A stretch of 64,000 nt of DNA. Source: JBLIRR01 sp049472395 (lineage in GTDB: Bacteria > SZUA-182 > DTGQ01 > JBLIRR01). Under the pieces are notes generated by a model. It was not told where the DNA came from. It searched no databases and saw only the letters and a program-made list of their open reading frames with translations. Shown in pieces: positions 9,288 through 17,564 of the stretch (positions within the stretch are counted from its first letter, which is position 1; the number at the start of each line of letters is the position of its first letter). The stretch is from the NCBI GenBank assembly GCA_049472395.1, contig JBLIRR010000027.1:17218-81217 (forward strand), read 5' to 3'. Position numbers and translations under genes: made by a program.

Positions 9288-9533
9288 TCACCTCAAAAAT
9301 TCTTGTCCATCTTTCTGAGAGCGCGACTGTAAAAAATTTTCAAAACTTATTTCTTCGGTATGGGTAATAAAATCTACCCTTTCAGTGAGAGCGGCATCAG
9401 GATACGATGTGTCAGATGTGCGATCATCAGAGCACTGCTCCTTTTTCTCGGTGTGATCCTCCTCACCTGTGGATGGGTGAAAAAGGTTCAGGAGAACAGA
9501 ATCCTCTGTAGTGGATTTTCTATCTTGTGGCAT
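9288..9533 (-). CDS. Small acidic hypothetical protein
   Basis: 81 residues, rich in Asp, Glu, Ser and Thr, with no membrane segment or known domain. The ATG at 9531-9533 follows AAGGATAATATAAA, a usable ribosome-binding site, and lies 24 bases after the GspE-like gene, so it could be the last gene of that operon. Its stop falls just before the 9213-9278 repeat. Nothing else supports it, and it may be a chance ORF. Confidence 0.4.
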   Translation of the reverse strand: MPQDRKSTTEDSVLLNLFHPSTGEEDHTEKKEQCSDDRTSDTSYPDAALTERVDFITHTEEISFENFLQSRSQKDGQEFLR

Positions 9534-9557
9534 TTTATATTATCCTTATATGCTAAA

Positions 9558-11885
9558 TCATGGTGAAACATTCATAACTGTTGCTTCAGGCATACAGTAG
9601 CTACTTGATAATGGTTGCCCCCCTTTGTATGTCTGAAATTGGGCAAAAATTCTCACATCCCCCCTTATTATTTTGAGAAAAAAGTCAATATAATTCGGTT
9701 CATATTCATCTTTATACTGGTGAATAGCATGGTGAATAAAATCAATGAAGTCCTGCTGTAAATTATCTGAAATCACCCCACCACATTCTCTTTTAAGGGA
9801 TTGATATTCTCTAAAAAGATTACGAATGCGGTTCTCATCCTGATTTACGTTATCTAAATCAAAGCGTATTCTATAGGCTTCTTTCTCATCTCCCACACTC
9901 TTGGTGCAGGAAGCAACCGGGAGGCCTCGAGCGGTATTAATTTTTTCTCTCTCAATGTGCTGTATAACCTCATCAGCATTCCGAGGCTCATCGGTATAAG
10001 AATAACTCACAAATACAACGCGAAGGACTTCTTCGAGGGTCGTGATTCCTTTCACAGCTTTATAAAAGCCATCTTCACGAAGTGTCACCATATCCGCCGA
10101 TTTTCTGGAAATGCTACGAATAGAGCCGGATGATCTTTTTTGGAGAATCGCATCGCGTATATCATTATTAAGAATCAGAACTTCATGAATTCCCACCCTT
10201 CCCTTAAAACCCGTATTATGGCAGGCATCACACCCTCTCCCTCGATAAAATGAATATTTTGAGATATCGATATTCTTGACGCCAAAACTTGAAAAGATAG
10301 CAGGATTTGGCTCATAAGGCTCTCTGCAATGAGGGCATATTCTCCGCACAAGACGCTGAGCAATCACTGAGACGATTGTTGATGAGATTAAAAAAGGATC
10401 TATCCCCATATCAATTAAACGAAGCAAAGCGCTGGTTGTATCTTCCGTATGGAATGCACTCAAGGCTTTATGACCTGTTAAAGCCATGTTCACAATCGAT
10501 TGCGCAGCCTTCGCATCAAGAATTTCTCCCATCATAATGACATCAGGGTCTTGGCGTTTCATGGACATAACAAAATCTGAATACTCCATTTCCTTTTTGG
10601 CTGTTAATTGTCCTTGCACAACACCTTCCATTATATATTCTACCGTGTCCTCAACAGTGATAATTTTTTTCTCCATGGAATTCAGATAATTCAATGATGC
10701 ATAGAGTGTAGTAGTCTTACCGCTTCCTGTTGGGCCACACACCAGAATAATGCCGGTGGGGGTATCGAGTATCTTTGTGAAACGCTTCAAATTCAAGGGA
10801 GAAAAACCCAATTCAGAAATATCTATTAATGTGCTTTCTCGTTCTAATATTCTGATAGCAATATTCTCGCCATATATGGAGGGATAGACCGAAACCCGAA
10901 GATCAATGTCACTTTTCAAAATCCTTGATTCTATGTGACCTTCCTGGTGCTTATAATGTTCTGTTATATCCATTCCGCTCATTATTTTAATACGTGAGAT
11001 AATTGATGGAGCCAAATGCCTGGGCAGATCGGTCATATGGTGCAGGACCCCATCAACGCGGATACGTATCCGAATGTTATGGACCTGAAGCTCTATATGA
11101 ATATCACTTGCCCTTTCGGATATGGCAGAAGAAATGATATAATTTACAATATTAACCGCATCATCCTCATCATCAAGACTTGTCTTATATTCAGTGAATA
11201 AAAGCTCACTTTCCGAAGGTTTTTGTTCTTTTGTGTCATTTTGAGCATTATTAAAAAGGATATCAAGAAGACGATTGATGGATGAAGATGTGGCTATAGC
11301 AGGCTCAATCCCGGCATTAAAATATTTTTTGAAATCATTTATCACTTCGTCAGATAAGGGATCAGCCATAATTAACGTGACGATATTCTCCTTTGCAAAG
11401 GCAGGTAAAGCCATCTGACGCCTTAAAAAAGGCTCATTAAAGCGTAACACAAGCTTCTGGTCGATAATACAGGGATCCGGTGTAATTATCGGAATGCCTA
11501 ATTGTACACTCAATGAATGCACTAATTGGCTTTCGGTAAGAATTCCTGATTCTATTAATAATTCTCCAATACGTTTTCCGCTTTCCTTTTGCTTTTCCAA
11601 AACCTCATCCAACTGCTTACCATTGATAAGCCCCATATTAACAAGGAGCTCGCCAATATATATTTGTTTACGGTATTTGCGCAAGAGCTTGGATAATTCA
11701 ATCCTTGAGATGTGGCCAAGATTAACACAAATGATTCCAAGGGGCTTATACTCTTTAGATTCTTTTTGTACGCGGAGGGCTTCTTGAAGCTCTTCTTCAT
11801 TAATATAGCCTTTGCTTACAAGAATTTCTCCCAGACGATACTTTAGGTTGAGACTATTCTCTTTATTTCTATCATTATTCTGCAT
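9558..11885 (-). CDS. Divergent GspE/PilB-type ATPase with two MshEN modules and a C-terminal extension
   Basis: 775 residues. The N-terminus carries two modules of the MshEN type: RLGEILVSKGYINEEELQEAL near 16-36, and IGELLVNMGLINGKQL followed by RIGELLIESGILTE. In MshE-like ATPases such modules bind c-di-GMP. The ATPase core has Walker A GPTGSGKTTTLY near residue 380, an Asp-box EDTVEY, Walker B-region RQDPDVIMMGE, and paired zinc cysteines CPHC/CDAC. The core is divergent: the usual GEIRD is GEILD and the His-box HTN is HTE (SAFHTEDTTSAL). About 130 residues follow the normal end, with no recognised domain. No gspF, pilin or pilM gene lies beside it. It begins inside the end of the mini-MshEN gene (11-base overlap), so expression is coupled. 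Confidence 0.85.
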   Translation of the reverse strand: MQNNDRNKENSLNLKYRLGEILVSKGYINEEELQEALRVQKESKEYKPLGIICVNLGHISRIELSKLLRKYRKQIYIGELLVNMGLINGKQLDEVLEKQKESGKRIGELLIESGILTESQLVHSLSVQLGIPIITPDPCIIDQKLVLRFNEPFLRRQMALPAFAKENIVTLIMADPLSDEVINDFKKYFNAGIEPAIATSSSINRLLDILFNNAQNDTKEQKPSESELLFTEYKTSLDDEDDAVNIVNYIISSAISERASDIHIELQVHNIRIRIRVDGVLHHMTDLPRHLAPSIISRIKIMSGMDITEHYKHQEGHIESRILKSDIDLRVSVYPSIYGENIAIRILERESTLIDISELGFSPLNLKRFTKILDTPTGIILVCGPTGSGKTTTLYASLNYLNSMEKKIITVEDTVEYIMEGVVQGQLTAKKEMEYSDFVMSMKRQDPDVIMMGEILDAKAAQSIVNMALTGHKALSAFHTEDTTSALLRLIDMGIDPFLISSTIVSVIAQRLVRRICPHCREPYEPNPAIFSSFGVKNIDISKYSFYRGRGCDACHNTGFKGRVGIHEVLILNNDIRDAILQKRSSGSIRSISRKSADMVTLREDGFYKAVKGITTLEEVLRVVFVSYSYTDEPRNADEVIQHIEREKINTARGLPVASCTKSVGDEKEAYRIRFDLDNVNQDENRIRNLFREYQSLKRECGGVISDNLQQDFIDFIHHAIHQYKDEYEPNYIDFFLKIIRGDVRIFAQFQTYKGGQPLSSSYCMPEATVMNVSP

Positions 11886-12069
11886 GGCTGACCTCTAAAC
11901 TTAAAACCTTATCCTGTGCTCTATCTATTCTATCGAATGCCGAGGATGCATAATGGGGGTGCCCGATTGATTTCTGAACTTCAAGGGCCCTATTAAGCTC
12001 CTCCTTTGTAATATAGCCATTTTCAATCAACAGTTCTCCAAGATTAAATTTATTATTTCTCTTATTCAT
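11875..12069 (-). CDS. Mini-protein with a single MshEN-like half-module
   Basis: 64 residues. The first half, LGELLIENGYITKEELNRAL, is the same motif found in the N-terminus of the following ATPase; the rest is not recognised. It overlaps the upstream regulator by 8 bases and the downstream ATPase by 11, so it sits inside a translationally coupled operon, which argues that it is real. It could bind c-di-GMP, pair with the ATPase modules, or be a relic of a duplicated N-terminus. Confidence 0.65.
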   Translation of the reverse strand: MNKRNNKFNLGELLIENGYITKEELNRALEVQKSIGHPHYASSAFDRIDRAQDKVLSLEVSHAE

Positions 12070-13930
12070 TTTGGCTCACCTCCTCGCTCAAAAACTGGTC
12101 CTCCGTTACTATAGGATTCTCTAAAAATTCATCAATGGAAGGTTCCTCATACTGAGTGTGTTCGATAAAATATTCATCATCATCATCGTCATCATCATTA
12201 ATGGAGAATTCATCATCCAGGGACTCGTCAACAGGTAGTTCTTCTTGAGAGAGCTCTTGTAGAGTGGATTCTGATATATTATGCGCGTGAGGCACTTCCA
12301 TATATAAGGACTCTTCAACTGGGGCCACGTCATCAACAGGTAGTTCTTCGTGAGAGGGCTCTTGTAGAGTGGATTCTGATACATTATGCGCGTGAGGCAC
12401 TTCCATATATAAGGACTCTTCAACTGGGGTCACGTCGTCAACAGGTAGTTCTTCGTGAGAGGGCTCTTGTAGAGTGGATTCTGATACATTATGCGCGTGA
12501 GGCACTTTTATGTGAGAGGTGTCTAATTGAGAGCACGCAGCCTGTAAAAAGCCTTCTGCATCTGAGGCATGCGAGGCATTATACTGATAAAAGCATTCTC
12601 GAATTTGAAGGGGCACAGCGCTCGGAGAAAGTGCTTCGAGGGATAATTTTACCTGTGTATACACGCTTTGTGCCTCCTTTTCTTCTGCCTGCGGGAACAC
12701 AATGATAAATCTGTTCTCATCAATCTGTGCAACAATATCAATCTTTCGCAGAGTATAAAGAATTGATGTGCACATGTTTCGGTGCACACGAAATTTCTCG
12801 CTCGTACCCAGCGTTGCCACTATGTCCGAATAATTGGCAACATCTATCACAGCTAATGTCAGGGCTGTGTTATGCGTGCGTGCCTGCTCCATATTCCGGC
12901 CCAAAAGGCTCAGAAAAAAAGAGTATTGAGAACCTACAGACTTTCCCGCGTCAATAATGGAACAAGGTATGGATTTTTCAAATATTATTTTCTCCTCCAC
13001 GGTTTCCATTATTTTACGGAGAAAAAGCTCGAAAATGCCCACTTCCTCTTTTGGAAAATTCTCCATATGTAATCCCTCAAAGGCTATATAAGAGCACATA
13101 GTGCGCACATTCTCCCCTGAGAAGACCGAAATGTCCTGATCACCAGTTTCACCGCCTTTATACTTCATATCTGATGAGGGTGAATTAAGCAGAGTCACTC
13201 TCATATCATCAATGGATAGATAAAGCCGCCTCTCTTTATTTATATGAGTAATTAATGCTTCGTATAAGGTATCAAGTTGTCGCTGTTTGACCTCTTGATT
13301 GAGAAAAACCATGCACTCGCACAAAGTCTCGGTGTAAAGAAAAAATGCTGCTGATTGAAATGGAAATAAAGAGCCTACTATTGACATCATCACACTGATA
13401 AGATCGGGCAGTGGTGTCACTTGACGATTCATAGCGCTTAAATCATTAAACAATTTTTGCTGAAACAGGTCTCTATCAAGAAGATCGTTCACTATTTTTA
13501 AAATATCGATATCACTTGTATGCGGTCCTATTATTGATGACGTAAAAAAAGATTTTCTCACCCTTTTCTTGGCCAAGATTTCCTTGATTATCTCTTTCAA
13601 CTTTTGGATATTAACAGGCATTGATAGGCAATAATCTGCGCCGCAGGAAGCCCCCCAAAATCTATCCATTTTAAGTTGGGAGGTGCAAAAAAGGATCAAT
13701 GGAATATCCAAGAGAAGCTTCGATTTAAGAAGTCGAGAAAACTGATATCCATTAATATAAGGAAGCGTATCATCAATGAATACGAGCTCAGGATATAATG
13801 TAACGACATCCTTTATAGCCTGGGGCCCGCTTCTTACTTCATGAATATTCAAATTCATTTCCTGGAGAATGCTTTTAAGGCTTGAGCGGGCATAATCCTC
13901 GCCAATGGCCAACACAATCCTATTATTCAT
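12062..13930 (-). CDS. Response regulator with GAF-like and degenerate GGDEF domains and a repeat tail
   Basis: About 622 residues. Residues 1-120 form a receiver domain (VFIDDTLPYINGYQF around the phospho-Asp). The middle looks GAF-like. Residues about 340-470 resemble a GGDEF domain, but at the active-site loop the sequence is DENRFIIVFP instead of GG(D/E)EF, so cyclase activity is unlikely. The tail has two full copies and one partial copy of a 35-residue repeat beginning VPHAHN(V/I)SEST, then a run of seven Asp. The start is the ATG at 13928-13930, with GGGAGG eight bases upstream; a GTG two codons earlier is too close to that site. It leads the operon with the mini-MshEN and ATPase genes and presumably controls them. 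Confidence 0.8.
   Translation of the reverse strand: MNNRIVLAIGEDYARSSLKSILQEMNLNIHEVRSGPQAIKDVVTLYPELVFIDDTLPYINGYQFSRLLKSKLLLDIPLILFCTSQLKMDRFWGASCGADYCLSMPVNIQKLKEIIKEILAKKRVRKSFFTSSIIGPHTSDIDILKIVNDLLDRDLFQQKLFNDLSAMNRQVTPLPDLISVMMSIVGSLFPFQSAAFFLYTETLCECMVFLNQEVKQRQLDTLYEALITHINKERRLYLSIDDMRVTLLNSPSSDMKYKGGETGDQDISVFSGENVRTMCSYIAFEGLHMENFPKEEVGIFELFLRKIMETVEEKIIFEKSIPCSIIDAGKSVGSQYSFFLSLLGRNMEQARTHNTALTLAVIDVANYSDIVATLGTSEKFRVHRNMCTSILYTLRKIDIVAQIDENRFIIVFPQAEEKEAQSVYTQVKLSLEALSPSAVPLQIRECFYQYNASHASDAEGFLQAACSQLDTSHIKVPHAHNVSESTLQEPSHEELPVDDVTPVEESLYMEVPHAHNVSESTLQEPSHEELPVDDVAPVEESLYMEVPHAHNISESTLQELSQEELPVDESLDDEFSINDDDDDDDEYFIEHTQYEEPSIDEFLENPIVTEDQFLSEEVSQNE
12227..12505 (-). repeat. 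105-bp coding tandem repeat (2.7 copies)
   Basis: The block ATTATGCGCGTGAGGCAC recurs at 12278, 12383 and 12488, an exact period of 105 bases, or 35 codons. The copies differ at only a few bases, so the duplication is recent or kept uniform. It lies in the tail of the regulator at 12062-13930. Confidence 0.95.
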
Positions 13931-14093
13931 TATCACTACCTCCCATCCTTAACCTTAATCTTAAGAACCATACACGTAGTTGTTTTTTTCATAGCAATTC
14001 ACAGATTTAAAGAATTCAGACTACAAGAGCTACGTTTTTATTATCGGTAAGGAAGAATGAAAAATATGGATAAATTTTTATTGTGAGTGCGTT

Positions 14094-15338
14094 TTAGGAA
14101 TAGGTGGCCTCGCCTGCCTTGAAAAGAGCATATTTCACGAGCGGGGGGGCGATCAATTCATTTATCACGACAGATCCCAACACTCCATTTACCATCACAT
14201 CAGAAAAACTTGCAAATGTGGGATTTTGGGAAGCCAAGATTATTAATCCCAGCGTAACACCTGCCTTTGGCAGCAAACCGAAGCCGAGATATTTTTGCAC
14301 TTTCTCAGGAGCACCCGATATGGAAGCACCTATTCTTGATCCGACAAGTTTACCGCTAAATCTTCCTATAATTATTAATAGGGCCAAAGACCAGGCAAGC
14401 TTCATCACTGATAAGTCAAGATGAGCACCTGCTAATGTAAAAAAGGCAGCGAAAATTACATCTTCAATATCATCAATCACAACGAATACCTCTCTATTAT
14501 ACTCTTTTCTGTTTGCAATATATATTCCCATAACCATATTCACTAATAGAGAAGATAAAGCGAGCATACTTGCGACACCTATAGAGAGCATAATCATACC
14601 GAACACGACAGATAAGAGAGCTTGCTTACTTTTGGGCAATCGGCTCATTCCCCGCAATCCGACACCAAATAGTAAGCCCACTCCAATGGAGCCCACTATC
14701 TCTACCAATGGCTGTTTGATCATCTGATAATAGGAAAGTCCGGCAAGTCCATTCACACATGCCTCTGCAATGCTCAATGCAATCGCCGCACAAATAATTG
14801 CATAGGCATCATCCAATATCACCACTCCAAGCAAAGTAGTGGTTAACGGGCCTTTTGCCTTGTATTCCCGGATTATAGCCAAGGTAGCCGCGGGAGCAGT
14901 AGCAAGGGACACGGCACCGAGAATTAAGCCCATTGGCAAATATGTGCGCATAAAGACAGGATTTTTAATATTTAAGCTAATAAAAAAAGGACCCATGAGC
15001 ACTAATATGATAGTTACAAAAATCCAGGCCCCGAGCGCCTCGAACAGGGAGATCCAGGCAATATCTTTTCTCACTCTTTTAAGCGATGAGGCACTTAAGC
15101 TTCCACCAACCAAATAAGCAATAATGCCTAAGGTGATATCCGTAATTATATTGAGTCCTCCATGTATTAATTCCTGAGGTATGATATTGAGGAAAGATGT
15201 GCCTAACAGCATACCGATCACTATGTATCCGCTTATTCTTGGAAATTTAACTTTTCTTGCAGCCATGCCGCCAAAATAGCCGATAATTATGAGCAGTCCT
15301 ACGGCTAATAAGGGATTAATCCGTAAATTTAGATGCAT
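14094..15338 (-). CDS. Cation:proton antiporter, CPA2 / Kef-NhaS type
   Basis: 414 residues with about 12 hydrophobic segments. The early GYFGGMAARKVKFPRISGYIVIGMLLG matches the CPA2 start, and GVVILDDAYAIICA carries the paired acidic residues expected in the ion-translocating helix of electrogenic members. It ends with the last membrane helix and has no TrkA-N/RCK domain. It would exchange Na+ or K+ for H+ across the inner membrane. It starts five bases after the two-CBS protein, which could act as its nucleotide-sensing partner (inference). The last gene of the 16987-14094 operon. Confidence 0.87.
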   Translation of the reverse strand: MHLNLRINPLLAVGLLIIIGYFGGMAARKVKFPRISGYIVIGMLLGTSFLNIIPQELIHGGLNIITDITLGIIAYLVGGSLSASSLKRVRKDIAWISLFEALGAWIFVTIILVLMGPFFISLNIKNPVFMRTYLPMGLILGAVSLATAPAATLAIIREYKAKGPLTTTLLGVVILDDAYAIICAAIALSIAEACVNGLAGLSYYQMIKQPLVEIVGSIGVGLLFGVGLRGMSRLPKSKQALLSVVFGMIMLSIGVASMLALSSLLVNMVMGIYIANRKEYNREVFVVIDDIEDVIFAAFFTLAGAHLDLSVMKLAWSLALLIIIGRFSGKLVGSRIGASISGAPEKVQKYLGFGLLPKAGVTLGLIILASQNPTFASFSDVMVNGVLGSVVINELIAPPLVKYALFKAGEATYS

Positions 15339-15343
15339 CAGTC

Positions 15344-15817
15344 CTATTCCTTTATTATTCCGCTTTGACGGAAAAGAGCTACTAAGATACTAAACATGCC
15401 TATCATTCCCACAAGCTTCTGCTCATGGTTGACAACCGGCAGCCTGTCCAAAGAATGTGTTTGCATTATATTATATGCCTTCTCCAAGGGTTCATCTTGA
15501 TTGATGTTGTAAATTTTTGTTTCCATAATATCATCTACGACAATCAGAATTGCCATTTCAGGCGTAATGTCCAACTCAAATATGTCAACCTCTTCCCTTT
15601 CCAAGAAAGGAATAAAATTGATGCCATTTACCTCATACGGTTGAAATACGTTTATCAGGTTATTAAAAGACACGGTGCCTATAAGCCGACCATCATCCTC
15701 GACAACGGGAACAAGAGGAAAAGTAAAAAAATTCTTTAATCGGCGCACTATCTCTTTTAATGTTGTCGAACGTTTTACAGTGACTATATTTTTTATCATT
15801 ATCTCTTTTACTACCAT
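15344..15817 (-). CDS. Two-CBS-domain protein
   Basis: 157 residues consisting of a Bateman pair. The first CBS is about residues 7-65 (KNIVTVKRSTTLKEIVRRL ... LIGTVSFNNLINVF) and the second about 90-155 (MQTHSLDRLPVVNHEQKLVGMIG). Such pairs bind adenosine nucleotides. The gene stops five bases before the antiporter start and begins 21 bases after the DUF362 gene, so the three are likely one operon. Confidence 0.85.
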   Translation of the reverse strand: MVVKEIMIKNIVTVKRSTTLKEIVRRLKNFFTFPLVPVVEDDGRLIGTVSFNNLINVFQPYEVNGINFIPFLEREEVDIFELDITPEMAILIVVDDIMETKIYNINQDEPLEKAYNIMQTHSLDRLPVVNHEQKLVGMIGMFSILVALFRQSGIIKE

Positions 15818-15838
15818 ATTGTTCTCCTTTTGTCCGGC

Positions 15839-16987
15839 TTATATTTTGTCTTTTACAAATCTCCGGTGCATAAAACTTCTTTTAAGCTTAATAGCTTTAT
15901 GAGGACAAAATTCATGGCAACACAAGCATGCTATGCATTGATTATTATCAATAACAAAAAAATTGTCAACTTTTCTAATGGCGCTCACAGGACAACTCTT
16001 AGCACAAAGCTGACACATGCAACATTGAGTCTTATCAATCATCACTTTTACCTTTATTAAAGAGGTGAGCCAGGAAATAACAAAGCCCGGAAGCCAGTGT
16101 ACCGGACTTGTTTTCGGCAATTTCAACTCCTCTCCCCTCATACTGTTCCTGTCTTTTCCTACGATATCTATGTCTTCAAGATTTCCTGTGCCAAGATTTT
16201 TCTGGGTGGCGATCCGCGTGGTATGAATTCTGAAAGGCTCTATGTTGATCAATTTGGCTGTCACGGCGTCCAAGGCCACCGTATCATTACTTGCCAGGAT
16301 ATACCCTAATTTCCTTGGCTGTCCCCCTGTTCCTGGCCCATCACCTTCCAATGCCACTATTGCATCCATAATAGACAGATGCGGTTTTATTACTGAAAAT
16401 AATTCAACTATGGCTTCAGCCAGATCATAAGGATGAGGACAACGCTTGTGAAACTCAATTTTCAGCAGGCCGGGTACTACACCCAACAGGTTTTTTACAG
16501 CGCCCGAGAAGAGCAATAGACTATGGGTCTTACATTTTGGGACAGAAATAATCTTATCCGCTTCAACTATAGGACGTGCTATATAAAATGAGGTAAAAAA
16601 CTTACCATCTGGATTAGTAATCTCCACGGGTGGATCAGCCTCAAAATTCACAAGCTCAACCCCCATCCTGCGCGCAATATCTGACATTCCCGTTACCTGC
16701 CAGGTTCTTTCAATATTTAAAAAAGCCCCGCCGGGACTATCCCCGATCAAAGGGATTGCACCCATCTCTTTCACTAAGCCGATGAGTGATTTCACAAGAG
16801 AAGGATGCGTGGTAATTGCCGCGTCTGATGGTGTGGCTTGAAGTAAATTTACTTTTATTATTACTTTATCCCCCCTTTTTATAAATCTCTCTATACCCCC
16901 AATAAGCGCCACAGCATCATCTATTGCCTTATCGACTTTCTCCTCTTTATATTCATCGCATTGTACGAGTGAGACTTTCGCTTTCAT
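15839..16987 (-). CDS. DUF362 protein with C-terminal ferredoxin domain
   Basis: About 382 residues. The N-terminal 300 residues match the DUF362 family (MKAKVSLVQCDEY start, HPSLVKSLIGLVKEMG, KCKTHSLLLFSGAVKNLLG, DAIVALEGDGPGTGG). The C-terminus has two [4Fe-4S] motifs, CCMCQLCAKSCP and CIACLCCHEFCP, so it is a cytoplasmic redox protein; no substrate is established for the family. The ATG at 16985-16987 is chosen because family similarity begins here and because a sigma70-like promoter ends seven bases before it. Upstream ATGs at 17009-17011 and 17048-17050 would add 8 or 21 residues, but the promoter would then lie inside the gene. Confidence 0.82.
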   Translation of the reverse strand: MKAKVSLVQCDEYKEEKVDKAIDDAVALIGGIERFIKRGDKVIIKVNLLQATPSDAAITTHPSLVKSLIGLVKEMGAIPLIGDSPGGAFLNIERTWQVTGMSDIARRMGVELVNFEADPPVEITNPDGKFFTSFYIARPIVEADKIISVPKCKTHSLLLFSGAVKNLLGVVPGLLKIEFHKRCPHPYDLAEAIVELFSVIKPHLSIMDAIVALEGDGPGTGGQPRKLGYILASNDTVALDAVTAKLINIEPFRIHTTRIATQKNLGTGNLEDIDIVGKDRNSMRGEELKLPKTSPVHWLPGFVISWLTSLIKVKVMIDKTQCCMCQLCAKSCPVSAIRKVDNFFVIDNNQCIACLCCHEFCPHKAIKLKRSFMHRRFVKDKI

Positions 16988-16994
16988 GAAAATA

Positions 16995-17023
16995 ATATTA
17001 AACTGCACCATCTCTATTGTCAA
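16995..17023 (-). promoter_or_regulatory. Sigma70-type promoter for DUF362-CBS-antiporter operon
   Basis: On the minus strand, TTGACA (17018-17023), a 17-base spacer and TAATAT (16995-17000). The first ATG of the family-consistent protein follows the -10 box by seven bases, so transcription would start at or next to the ATG, and there is no Shine-Dalgarno sequence. A leaderless mRNA is inferred. Confidence 0.7.
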
Positions 17024-17117
17024 ACGAGCACTTTTTTTATTTTTTTCCATTTTTTTCCAATGTTTAATCGGAGAAATACCGTTAAAGAAAATACTGAAAG
17101 AAATTTTATAATGTATC

Positions 17118-17146
17118 TTGATATTATTAGCGAATAGTGCTAAGAT
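17118..17146 (+). promoter_or_regulatory. Sigma70-type promoter for the cold-shock gene
   Basis: TTGATA (17118-17123), a 17-base spacer, then TAAGAT (17141-17146). Transcription would begin near 17153, leaving an untranslated leader of about 150 bases before the csp ATG. Long leaders are typical of cold-inducible csp mRNAs. Confidence 0.55.
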
Positions 17147-17300
17147 ATAAATTGTTGGTGTTTAGCAAGGTTTTTGGCAGTCGTTTAATACGTAGTACAG
17201 AATGTATGCACGCCAGTAAGTTTTTACAGTGCTGTAGTTTTGTAGGTCAGTTTTAACGCTCTGCCCAAATGAAACTCGGAAAGGAAGGAGGTGAATATTC

Positions 17301-17510
17301 ATGGCAGAGCGTGAGACAGGTAAAGTAAAATGGTTTAAAGCTGAGAAAGGGTACGGCTTTATTACCCGTGAGAAGGGAAGCGATGTATTTGTTCATTACA
17401 GCGCCATTAACGGGGACGGATACAGGACATTAGAAGAAGATCAGCGTGTAGAATTTACCGTCATACAAGGAGCAAAAGGTCTCCAAGCACAAGATGTAGT
17501 TGTTATTTAA
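17301..17510 (+). CDS. Cold-shock protein (CspA family)
   Basis: 69 residues, a single cold-shock domain. The RNP1 motif KGYGFI and RNP2 motif VFVHY are intact, and the start TGKVKWFKAEKGYGFI is typical. It binds single-stranded RNA and DNA and melts mRNA structure at low temperature or in stationary phase. The ATG follows a strong GGAAGGAGGTG ribosome-binding site. It is transcribed alone, divergent from the DUF362 operon, and closed by the hairpin terminator at 17522. Confidence 0.95.
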   Translation: MAERETGKVKWFKAEKGYGFITREKGSDVFVHYSAINGDGYRTLEEDQRVEFTVIQGAKGLQAQDVVVI

Positions 17511-17521
17511 ACCATGATCTC

Positions 17522-17562
17522 AAAAGCGCGGCAGAACGTATGCGTATGCCGCGCTTTTTTTT
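17522..17562 (+). terminator. Intrinsic terminator after csp
   Basis: Perfect 12-base stem, AAAAGCGCGGCA (17522-17533) with TGCCGCGCTTTT (17547-17558), a 13-base loop and a run of eight T. The A-rich left side means the same hairpin can also stop minus-strand transcription of the HD-GYP gene that ends at 17565. Confidence 0.92.
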
Positions 17563-17564
17563 AA

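Noticed and set aside
12121..12505. Tandem repeats as a CRISPR array
   Set aside because: The repeats are directly abutting 105-bp units in frame within a protein; there are no spacers and no cas genes.
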